From an uncultured Oscillospiraceae bacterium (GTDB taxonomy: Bacteria; Bacillota; Clostridia; Oscillospirales; Oscillospiraceae), in NCBI GenBank assembly GCA_934668285.1, contig CAKUNB010000071.1, forward strand, positions 1-7,891: DNA of 7,891 nt. The letters run 5' to 3'. This document shows, one piece after another, positions 1 through 6,443 of the stretch. The translations under genes were made by a program, and so were the position numbers. Every line of letters starts with the position of its first letter. Position 1 is the first letter of the stretch. Below the pieces are notes generated by a model. It was not told where the DNA came from and did no database searches. It was given only the letters and a program-made list of their open reading frames with translations.

Positions 1-1027
1 GCTCCGTCCCTCCCCGCTGCATGGCGCGCATCAGGTCGGCGCAGTACCACTGCCCGTCCAGCAGCAGCAAATTCCACGAATGCTCTGCGTCGTCCCACGT
101 GCCGGTAACAAGTCGGCAGTCCACACCCGCCGCCAGGCACTCCGCGCGGAACACCGCCGCGAAAGACAGGCTGTGCGCGATCCCCTCGCTCAGAAGCTCA
201 TAGGCGGGCATCACCGGCTCCGTCTCGCTCACGGTATAGTCAAAGCGCGTCGTCAGAAAGCGGAACAGGAGCGCCACGCGGTCGCGGTCGGTCTCACCGG
301 CGCTGACATAAGAGAGCGCCGAGGAAAGCACCGTCTTGACCGAGGAGAGCTTGAGCTGCAGCGCATCTCTTGTGTCGGGATAAGTAAAGTGAAGCTCCAG
401 AATGCGCGTCGCGCCCTCCTTGGGGTAGGTCTCGGCCGACAGCGCCGGAATCGCGGCCACCTGATCCAGATGCTCTAAACAATAATCGCGGACATACTGC
501 GCAAAATCCGTCTCGGTATAGTTCCGGATCCGAAGCGTCAGGGCAGTTTCGTAAGCTGTCAGCCCCTGTTGGATTTTTGTCTTTGCGCCGGAAATGCCGT
601 TGACGGTCACAATTGAGGAAATCTCCGCCGCCGAGCGCCGGAACACCAGCGACAGCGCAATGCTCCCGCTGCGCGCGGTGCCGGAAAGCTCCGCGTCGGC
701 ATAATCCACCGCATAGGCGCCGATCGGATCCTCCTGCGTCGCATAGTCCAGAATTTCCGACAGGTCGTCGGAGAGCGTGCCGTCGTAGTCCCTGACGGCA
801 ATCTCCCCGCGCTCGGTCCAGTTACGGATGAAGGAGAGCACCGTCCCGCGCAGCTCGCTGCGGTTGGAGACCGTAGGAATCTGCTCAGCCTCGGTCGGCG
901 CAGCCGTCGGCAGCGGCTGCTCGACGTGCGGCTCCTCGGCATAGTATTCGGCATTGAACCAGCTGCCGCAGCCGGTCAGCGAAAGCAGCAGAAGCAGCGG
1001 CAGTACCACAGCGCACAGGCGCTTCAT
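1..1027 (-). CDS. Transglutaminase-like lipoprotein, 3' end outside window
   Basis: The reading frame stays open from the ATG at 1027 to the window edge, giving 342 residues with the C-terminus missing. Residues 1-20 form a lipoprotein signal peptide: K2-R3, a Leu-rich core and lipobox S-L-T-G-C with Cys20 as the lipidation site, so the protein should be anchored on the outer face of the membrane. A Pro/Glu/Thr-rich linker (about 31-52) follows. Residues 60-240 are not recognised. Residues 273-331 resemble a transglutaminase/protease core, with H316 in the H-S-W-N motif, the D-G-x-W-Y strand and D331. The usual nucleophile Cys in G-x-A-x-C appears to be Ser286 (G-I-A-H-S). AAGGAG at 1035-1040 lies 7 bases before the ATG. 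The gene begins 18 bases after the YitT stop and is probably last or near-last in the parE operon. Its substrate is unknown; it may bind peptide or cell wall without catalysis. Confidence 0.8.
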   Translation of the reverse strand, partial: MKRLCAVVLPLLLLLSLTGCGSWFNAEYYAEEPHVEQPLPTAAPTEAEQIPTVSNRSELRGTVLSFIRNWTERGEIAVRDYDGTLSDDLSEILDYATQEDPIGAYAVDYADAELSGTARSGSIALSLVFRRSAAEISSIVTVNGISGAKTKIQQGLTAYETALTLRIRNYTETDFAQYVRDYCLEHLDQVAAIPALSAETYPKEGATRILELHFTYPDTRDALQLKLSSVKTVLSSALSYVSAGETDRDRVALLFRFLTTRFDYTVSETEPVMPAYELLSEGIAHSLSFAAVFRAECLAAGVDCRLVTGTWDDAEHSWNLLLLDGQWYCADLMRAMQRGGTE

Positions 1028-1045
1028 GGGCGTTCTCCTTTCTCG

Positions 1046-1921
1046 TTACAGTTCGTTGCGATCGTAGCGCTTGAAGCCGTCGCCGAGCACCTGATGCGCA
1101 TCCTGTAAAATGACGAACGCGCAGGGGTCAATGGTCATCACCAGCTCCTTGAGCTGCGCCAGCTGCTTGCGCTTGACGGCGCTGAGCAGGACGTATTTGT
1201 CGCTGCGCATATAATACCCCTGTCCTCGCAGGAGCGTCACCCCGCGGTCAAGCTGCTCGTCGATGGCCTTGGCGATTTCCTCGTACCGGTCGGAAACAAT
1301 GAGCGCAACCTTGGCATAATCCAGCCCATAGACCACCTTGTCCAGCACAATGGAGGACAGAAACAGCGTAACCGCCGAATAAAGCGTGTTGTTAAACTCG
1401 CCGTAGACAATGCCGGTCGCCACAGCGGTGCACAGATCCATCGCCAGTAGGAGCTTGCCGATGGGGAAATTGCGGAATTTCAGCTTCAGCAGCCGCGCAA
1501 CGATGTCGACGCCGCCGGTGGACGCGCCGCCGATAAAGACGATGCCAAGTCCCGTGCCGATCATCACGCCGCCGAAGATGCACGCAACCAGCGGCTCGAC
1601 CTGCGGAATGGGCAGCAGGGCGAACAGGTCAAAGCAAACCGACGTAACAGCCATGCCGACCATCGAGCCAAAGAAAAAGTACTTGCCGATCTGCCGGTAG
1701 CCGAAGAAAAAGAGCGGAATATTGATGAGCGCGCTCAATATGCCGACGGTCAGCCATTTGCAGTCCACCGCGTAGACGATCAGCATCGCAATACCGGACA
1801 CGCCGCCGCAGGTAAAGCCCGCCGGCTCCAGGAACAGGTCAAAGCCCAGCGCAAAGATCACGCCGCCAATGGTGACGAGCAGCAGATTCCGTATCAGCCC
1901 GATTCTCTTACTTTTCTTCAT
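1046..1921 (-). CDS. YitT-family membrane protein with DUF2179 domain
   Basis: This is a 291-residue integral membrane protein of the YitT family (DUF161) with a C-terminal DUF2179 domain; full length for the family. Hydrophobic segments lie at roughly 11-30, 40-53, 56-74, 82-104, 109-131, 157-173 and 180-199. Family glycine motifs are visible at residues 39-44 (G-G-V-S-G-I) and 131-139 (G-G-A-S-T-G-G-V-D). The soluble domain at about 205-285 contains R-G-V-T-L-L-R-G-Q-G-Y-Y and ends with I-D-P-x-A-F-V-I and H-Q-V-L-G-D-G-F, as usual. Members are suspected transporters or channels but their substrate is not established, so no function is assigned. The ATG follows the parC stop by 4 bases, and its ribosome binding site GGAG (1932-1935) is inside the last parC codons, which suggests translational coupling. 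Confidence 0.92.
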   Translation of the reverse strand: MKKSKRIGLIRNLLLVTIGGVIFALGFDLFLEPAGFTCGGVSGIAMLIVYAVDCKWLTVGILSALINIPLFFFGYRQIGKYFFFGSMVGMAVTSVCFDLFALLPIPQVEPLVACIFGGVMIGTGLGIVFIGGASTGGVDIVARLLKLKFRNFPIGKLLLAMDLCTAVATGIVYGEFNNTLYSAVTLFLSSIVLDKVVYGLDYAKVALIVSDRYEEIAKAIDEQLDRGVTLLRGQGYYMRSDKYVLLSAVKRKQLAQLKELVMTIDPCAFVILQDAHQVLGDGFKRYDRNEL

Positions 1922-1925
1922 GGCA

Positions 1926-4169
1926 TTACAGCTCCATTACGATTTGTTTTTCCTCCGCATCCTCTTCCTTGAGCAGCGCACCGGCGGCGGGGAGGGTGCG
2001 GGTGCGGTAACGGGCGGCGTTGACAATGCCGGTCTGCTCCAGCGGCAGCGCACGGTGCAGCACCGCCTTGCGCTTGAGCGTCAGCACGGCCACGCCCTGC
2101 GTCGAGCGCGTGGTTTTCGCGGCGATCTGCGCAGTTGAGAAGATGAGCGCGCGGCCCTCCGTCGAGTACAGCACAAGCTGCGTGTCCTCCTTGAGCAGGA
2201 AGGCGGCGACGAGCGGGCTTTTGTCGCAATACGCGCCGGTCAGCTTGCGGCGGTTGGACTTGGTCTGATAGGCAGAAAGCTCGACCTTCGCGACCTTGCC
2301 GCTTTCGTAGACGAACAGCATATTGCCGCTGTAGTCGCCGGGGAAGCAAACCTGCACAACGCTCTCGCCCTCGTCGAAGCCGAGCTTCGCGGGCAGGAAA
2401 TCGCCCAGCACGGAGGCCTTGCTGTCATCAAAATCGCTGCACCGCGCCTTGTAGACCTGGTAGCGGTCGGTGAACACCAGCAGCTCGGCGGCGTTCGACG
2501 TTTCCAGCGAGAAGCGCAGTCCGTCGCCTTCCTTAAACTTCTGCTCGCCGGACATCCGGAGCGACTGCGGCGTGATCTTCTTGAAATAGCCCTCGTTGGA
2601 GACAAAAACGGTCACGGGATAGTCCGGCACCGGCTCCTCCTCGTCGGGCAGGCTGGTCTCCGCGTCGTAGATGATGCCGCTTTTGCGATCCGTGCCGTAT
2701 TTTTCGGCAATCGCGTCCAGCTCCTGCACAATGAGCGCACGGAGCTTGCGTTCGCTTTTCAGCGTGTCCTCCAAGGCGGCAATTTCCTCCGCCAGCGAAT
2801 CGACCTCCTGCGTGCGCTTGAGGATGTATTCCTTGTTGATGTTGCGCAGCTTGATCTCGGCGACGAATTCGGCCTGAATCTTGTCGATGCCGAAGCCGAT
2901 CATCAGGTTCGGCACGACCTCCGCGTCGGATTCCGTTTCGCGGATGATGCGGATTGCCTTGTCGATGTCCAGCAAAATGCGCTTGAGGCCCTTGAGCAGA
3001 TGCAGCTTGTCTGCCTTTTTCTGCTTCTGGAAGAACAGCCGGCGGCGGACGCATTCGGTGCGCCAGGCCGTCCATTCCTCGATGATCTCGCGAACACCGA
3101 GCACGCGCGGCATCCCGGCGATCAGGATGTTGAAGTTGCAGCCGAAGGAGTCCTGTAACGGGGTGGAACGCAGGAGCTTCTGCATCAGCTTTTCCGGATC
3201 CACGCCGCGCTTGAGGTCGATGGTCAGCTTCAGGCCGGACAGGTCCGTTTCGTCGCGCATATCGGAAATTTCGCGGATTTTTCCGGCCTTGATGAGTTCG
3301 GAAACCTTGTCGATGATAGCCTCTGTTGTAGTCGTATAAGGGATCTCATAAATTTCAATGAGATTGCCCTCTTTCATGTAACGCCAGCGGGCGCGGAGCT
3401 TGACGCTGCCGCGGCCAGTGCGGTAGATTTCTTCCATCTCCGCCGCGTTATAGAGAATTTCGCCGCCCGTCGAGAAGTCCGGCGCGGGCAGGTATTCCAT
3501 CAGGTCGCAGTCGGGATTTCTGATCCACGCAGCGGTCGCCTTGCAGACCTCGCGGAGGTTGAACGAGCAGATGTTGCTCGCCATGCCGACGGCGATGCCC
3601 ATGTTCGCCGAGACGAGAACGTTCGGGAACGCCGTTGGCAGCAGCGTCGGCTCGAGCGTCGTATTGTCGTAGTTTTCCACGAAATCGACGGTCTCACTGT
3701 CGATCTCGCGGAAAATCTCAGCACAGATCAGCTCGAGCTTTGCTTCCGTATAACGCGACGCAGCATAGGCCATGTCGCGCGAATAGACCTTGCCGAAGTT
3801 GCCCTTCGAGTCCACGAACGGCACGAGCAGCGACTCGTTGCCGCGCGACAGGCGCACCATCGTCTCGTAGATTGCCGCGTCGCCGTGCGGGTTGAGGCGC
3901 ATCGTCTGCCCGACGATGTTCGCGGACTTCGTCCGCCCGCCATTTAACAGGCCCATTTTGTACATCGTGTACAGCAGCTTCCGGTGCGAGGGCTTAAAGC
4001 CGTCGATCTCCGGAATCGCACGTGACACGATCACGCTCATCGCGTAGGGCATATAGTTCACCGTCAGCGTATCGGTGATCGGCTGCTCCAGCACCTCCGC
4101 CCGCAGCCCCATCACGCGATCGCTCTCGGCAGATTTTTGAATTGTCGGTTCCTTCTTCTTCCTTGCCAT
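1926..4169 (-). CDS. parC: Type IIA topoisomerase subunit A (ParC/GyrA-like)
   Basis: This 747-residue subunit binds and cuts DNA and should work as an A2B2 enzyme with the adjacent ParE-like protein, probably in decatenating chromosomes. The winged-helix region (about 30-150) carries Y-A-M-S-V-I-V-S-R and the nucleophile Tyr140 in A-S-R-Y-T-E. The intercalating isoleucine is I192 in G-I-A-V-G-M-A. A coiled-coil stretch lies at about 370-490 and degenerate beta-pinwheel blades at about 515-730. No gyrase-box QRRGGKG is visible, which favours topoisomerase IV over gyrase. Oddities are Ala98 at the position of E. coli GyrA Ser83, Asn93 replacing a conserved His, and E-I-D-G-F-K-P one residue shorter than the usual D-V-R-D-G-L-K-P. 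An upstream in-frame ATG exists at 4202. I prefer the ATG at 4169 because GGAG (4176-4179) sits 6 bases before it. The parC name rests on the missing gyrase box and gene pairing; an orthology test was not possible. Confidence 0.92.
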   Translation of the reverse strand: MARKKKEPTIQKSAESDRVMGLRAEVLEQPITDTLTVNYMPYAMSVIVSRAIPEIDGFKPSHRKLLYTMYKMGLLNGGRTKSANIVGQTMRLNPHGDAAIYETMVRLSRGNESLLVPFVDSKGNFGKVYSRDMAYAASRYTEAKLELICAEIFREIDSETVDFVENYDNTTLEPTLLPTAFPNVLVSANMGIAVGMASNICSFNLREVCKATAAWIRNPDCDLMEYLPAPDFSTGGEILYNAAEMEEIYRTGRGSVKLRARWRYMKEGNLIEIYEIPYTTTTEAIIDKVSELIKAGKIREISDMRDETDLSGLKLTIDLKRGVDPEKLMQKLLRSTPLQDSFGCNFNILIAGMPRVLGVREIIEEWTAWRTECVRRRLFFQKQKKADKLHLLKGLKRILLDIDKAIRIIRETESDAEVVPNLMIGFGIDKIQAEFVAEIKLRNINKEYILKRTQEVDSLAEEIAALEDTLKSERKLRALIVQELDAIAEKYGTDRKSGIIYDAETSLPDEEEPVPDYPVTVFVSNEGYFKKITPQSLRMSGEQKFKEGDGLRFSLETSNAAELLVFTDRYQVYKARCSDFDDSKASVLGDFLPAKLGFDEGESVVQVCFPGDYSGNMLFVYESGKVAKVELSAYQTKSNRRKLTGAYCDKSPLVAAFLLKEDTQLVLYSTEGRALIFSTAQIAAKTTRSTQGVAVLTLKRKAVLHRALPLEQTGIVNAARYRTRTLPAAGALLKEEDAEEKQIVMEL

Positions 4170-4200
4170 AGATTGCTCCATCCTCCGATGAACAGCGAAC

Positions 4201-4224
4201 ATTATTCACTATTCACTAAATAAT
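4201..4224. repeat. AT-rich heptad repeat and inverted repeat in parE-parC gap
   Basis: The 54-base spacer contains two perfect copies of the 7-mer ATTCACT at 4204-4210 and 4211-4217. They are framed by a perfect 6-base inverted repeat, ATTATT at 4201-4206 and AATAAT at 4219-4224. The stem is all A-T with a 12-base loop and has no following T-tract in either direction, so it is unlikely to be a terminator. The last bases overlap the parE stop codon. Its function is unknown. Confidence 0.5.
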
Positions 4225-6203
4225 CAAGAAATGTCCGCCAGATCGAGGTATTGGCTCCCGTTCTCCGCGATATAATCCTTTCTTCCCTGCAAATTGTCGC
4301 CGAGGAGGAGGTCGAAGTAGAGTGCGGTTTTTTCTGCGTCCTCCGGCATGACCTTGATGAGGCGGCGCGTTGCTGGGTTCATGGTCGTCAGGGCCATCAT
4401 CTCCGGATCGTTCTCGCCGAGGCCCTTCGACCGCGCGACGGTGAACTTCTGGCCGTCCAGACTGCGCAGAATTTCCGCCTTTTCCGCCTCGCTGTAGGCA
4501 AACCACGTATGCTCGCGCGTGTTGATCTCGAACAGCGGCGTCTCTGCGATATAGACATAGCCCTCGCGGATGAGCGTCGGGACAAGGCGGTAGAGCATCG
4601 TCAGAATCAGTGTGCGGATCTGGTAGCCGTCGTAGTCGGCATCGGTGCAGATGACGATCTTGCTCCAGCGGAGGTTCGCGAGGTCGAATTCTGCGATGTC
4701 CTTGACGCGCTTGTCGTGGACCTCGACGCCGCAGCCCATGACGCGCAGCAGGTCCGTGATGATCTCACTTTTGAAAATGCGGCCGTAGTCGGCCTTCAGG
4801 CAGTTGAGAATCTTGCCGCGCACGGGCATAATACCCTGAAATTCTGCGTCACGCGACAGTTTGACCGAGCCCATGGCGCTGTCGCCCTCGACGATATACA
4901 GCTCGCGCTTGTCCGCGTCGCGGCTGCGGCAATCGACGAATTTCTGCACGCGGTTGGAGATATCCAGATTGCCGCTGAGCTTCTTCTTGACGGAAATGCG
5001 GGCGCGCTCCGCCGTTTCGCGGCTGCGCTTGTTGACGAGCACCTGATCGGCGATTTTGTCCGCTTCGCCCTTGTTTTCGATGAAATACACCTGCAAACGG
5101 CTGCGGAAAAATTCCGTCATGGCCTCCTGAATGAATTTATTGTTGATGGATTTTTTCGTCTGATTTTCGTAGGAGGTCTGCGTCGAGAAGCAGTTGGTCA
5201 CCAGCACAAGGCAGTCGGCCACGTCCTGAAACGTGATTTTCGATTCGCTTTTCGTGTATTTTCCGGCCTGCTTGATATAGTTGTCGATGGCGTAGACGAA
5301 GGCGTTGCGGACGGCCTTGTCCGGTGCGCCGCCGTGCTCGAGCCACGAGGAGTTGTGGTAGTATTCCAGCCGGCTCAGGTCGCGGGAGAAGCAGACCGCC
5401 GCCGTGATCTTCACCTTGTATTCCGGCTTGTCCTCGCGGTCGCGGCCCTTGCGCTCGGCCTCCCAATATTGCGGCATGGTGAAGGAATTGCCGTCGGTCA
5501 GCTCGTTGATATAGTCCAGAATGCCCTTTTCGTAGCAGAATTCCGTCGTTTCAAATTTGCTGCCCACCTGATTGCGGAACCGGAAGGTCACGCCTGCATT
5601 GACCACAGCCTGCCGCTTCATGATGTCCAGATAGTACTCCGCCGGGATGTCGATGTCGGTAAAGACCTCCAGATCGGGCTTCCAGTGGAACAGCGAGCCG
5701 GTTTTCTTTCGGTCAGCGGGTTCCTTTTTCATTTTGCCGACGATATTGCCCTTTTCAAAGTGCAGCGTGTACTTAAAGCCGTCGCGGTAGATCCGCGCGT
5801 CGAAATACTCCGAGGCGTACTGCGTGGCGCAGGAGCCGAGGCCGTTCAGGCCGAGGCTGTATTCGTAGTTGTCGCCGGTGAGATTGTTGTACTTGCCGCC
5901 CGCGTACATCTCGCAGAACACCAGCTCCCAGTTGTAGCGCTGCTCCTTCTCGTTCCAGTCCACGGGGCAGCCGCGGCCGAAGTCCTCGACCTCAATACTT
6001 TTGTCCGCGTAGCGTGTTACGATAACCAGATCGCCATGGCCCTCGCGGGCCTCGTCGATGGCGTTGGAGAGAATTTCAAACACCGCATGCTCGCAGCCGG
6101 TCAGATCGTCAGAGCCGAAGATGACGGCAGGGCGCTTGCGGACGCGGTCTGCGCCCTTCAGGCTGCTGATGCTCTCATTTCCGTAGGATTGCTTCTTTGC
6201 CAT
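4224..6203 (-). CDS. parE: Type IIA topoisomerase subunit B (ParE/GyrB-like)
   Basis: This 659-residue ATPase subunit should pair with the downstream ParC-like protein. The GHKL domain shows E43/N47/D50 (E-I-L-S-N-A-I-D), D74-F-G-R-G78, Lys104 in A-G-G-K, and the ATP-lid motif G-L-N-G-L-G at 118-123, where Asn120 replaces the usual His. The transducer Q-T-K loop is at 348-350. The TOPRIM domain has E439-G-D-S, P-V-R-G-K-I-L-N at 460-467 and the metal-binding D521-A-D-Y-D-G. The R-S-K-G-L-G-E motif at 591-597 matches the usual R-Y-K-G-L-G-E. The length is that of a Firmicute ParE/GyrB without the E. coli GyrB insertion. The start is well supported: AGGAAG at 6208-6213 lies 7 bases before the ATG and a strong promoter lies upstream. 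It is the first gene of the operon. Calling it parE rather than gyrB rests on its partner lacking the gyrase box. Confidence 0.93.
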   Translation of the reverse strand: MAKKQSYGNESISSLKGADRVRKRPAVIFGSDDLTGCEHAVFEILSNAIDEAREGHGDLVIVTRYADKSIEVEDFGRGCPVDWNEKEQRYNWELVFCEMYAGGKYNNLTGDNYEYSLGLNGLGSCATQYASEYFDARIYRDGFKYTLHFEKGNIVGKMKKEPADRKKTGSLFHWKPDLEVFTDIDIPAEYYLDIMKRQAVVNAGVTFRFRNQVGSKFETTEFCYEKGILDYINELTDGNSFTMPQYWEAERKGRDREDKPEYKVKITAAVCFSRDLSRLEYYHNSSWLEHGGAPDKAVRNAFVYAIDNYIKQAGKYTKSESKITFQDVADCLVLVTNCFSTQTSYENQTKKSINNKFIQEAMTEFFRSRLQVYFIENKGEADKIADQVLVNKRSRETAERARISVKKKLSGNLDISNRVQKFVDCRSRDADKRELYIVEGDSAMGSVKLSRDAEFQGIMPVRGKILNCLKADYGRIFKSEIITDLLRVMGCGVEVHDKRVKDIAEFDLANLRWSKIVICTDADYDGYQIRTLILTMLYRLVPTLIREGYVYIAETPLFEINTREHTWFAYSEAEKAEILRSLDGQKFTVARSKGLGENDPEMMALTTMNPATRRLIKVMPEDAEKTALYFDLLLGDNLQGRKDYIAENGSQYLDLADIS

Positions 6204-6220
6204 AGTTCTTCCTCACACAT

Positions 6221-6232
6221 TTTGTGCACAAA
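6221..6232. promoter_or_regulatory. 12-base perfect palindrome in parE leader (possible operator)
   Basis: TTTGTGCACAAA is a perfect palindrome lying about 8 bases upstream of the parE ribosome binding site and about 25-35 bases downstream of the predicted transcription start. The half-sequence TTTGTGCA occurs again on the minus strand at 6292-6299, next to the -35 element. The symmetry suits a dimeric DNA-binding regulator, but no regulator is identified and the palindrome could also be a short RNA hairpin. Confidence 0.4.
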
Positions 6233-6262
6233 TTCGCATAGTAAACCACTATATATAGAGAT

Positions 6263-6291
6263 AGTATATCCCGATTTCCGAAAAATGTCAA
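6263..6291 (-). promoter_or_regulatory. Sigma-A promoter of the parE-parC operon
   Basis: Read on the minus strand, TTGACA (6286-6291) is followed by a 17-base spacer and TATACT (6263-6268). The -35 matches the consensus completely and the -10 differs at one base, with optimal spacing. The predicted transcription start is near 6256, giving a leader of about 50 bases before the parE ATG. A 10-base palindrome CTATATATAG (6249-6258) covers the predicted start. The sequence implies a strong, constitutive promoter unless it is blocked by a regulator. Confidence 0.85.
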
Positions 6292-6296
6292 TGCAC

Positions 6297-6328
6297 AAAA
6301 AAGCAGAACGTCACACGACGTTCTGCTT
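6297..6328 (-). terminator. Intrinsic terminator downstream of murC
   Basis: A perfect 12-base stem (AAGCAGAACGTC at 6301-6312 and its complement at 6317-6328) with a 4-base loop is followed on the minus strand by a T-run (six Ts counting the last two of the stem). It would end transcripts coming from murC. There is no T-run on the plus-strand side, so it works in one direction. It ends only 5 bases before the parE promoter -35 element. Confidence 0.9.
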
Positions 6329-6352
6329 GAGCGGTCAAGACTACCCTCCGCA

Positions 6353-6417
6353 TGTCATTGCGAGGAGGGCGTAGCCCGACGTGGCAATCCGTAACCCCCG
6401 TCCCCTTCGTAATGACA
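6353..6417. repeat. Palindromic REP/MITE-like intergenic repeat
   Basis: The element is bounded by imperfect inverted repeats, TGTCATTGCGAGG at 6353-6365 and, on the other strand, TGTCATTACGAAGG (6404-6417). Inside are nested stems: ATTGC (6357-6361) with GCAAT (6384-6388), and GGGC (6367-6370) with GCCC (6374-6377) around a GTA loop. No coding frame is convincing. It closely resembles, from memory, dispersed 'CATTGCGAGG...GGCAATCC' repeats of gut clostridial genomes. It lies between the murC stop and the murC terminator, so it is transcribed into the murC 3' end. Only one copy is in this window, so its repeat nature is inferred. Confidence 0.6.
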
Positions 6418-6443
6418 CGTTGTGCCGTTTTTATGCTGCGCGG

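Noticed and set aside
80..478. A 132-codon plus-strand frame and several short frames within 1-1000
   Set aside because: They lie opposite the lipoprotein gene, which has a signal peptide, lipobox, ribosome binding site and a conserved domain. The plus-strand translations are Arg/Ala/His-rich shadows.
4170..4202. An 11-residue N-terminal extension of the ParC-like protein from the ATG at 4202
   Set aside because: The extension overlaps the region holding the ribosome binding sites GGAGG and GGAG, which are well placed for the ATG at 4169. The ATG at 4181 directly abuts GGAGG with no spacer.
4201..4224. A terminator between parE and parC
   Set aside because: The inverted repeat is only 6 A-T pairs with a 12-base loop and no T-run after it, so it should not stop transcription.
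6158..6220. A 20-codon upstream frame starting at 6220 and overlapping the parE start in another frame
   Set aside because: Its ATG has no ribosome binding site before it, as the preceding bases are the TTTGTGCACAAA palindrome. It is more simply a chance ATG.
4251..6374. A 707-codon open frame on the plus strand opposite parE
   Set aside because: It is aligned codon for codon with parE, so it stays open only because parE uses no TTA, CTA or TCA codons there. The translation is a low-complexity mix of Ala, Val, Leu, Asp and Arg without recognisable domains, while parE has every expected motif.
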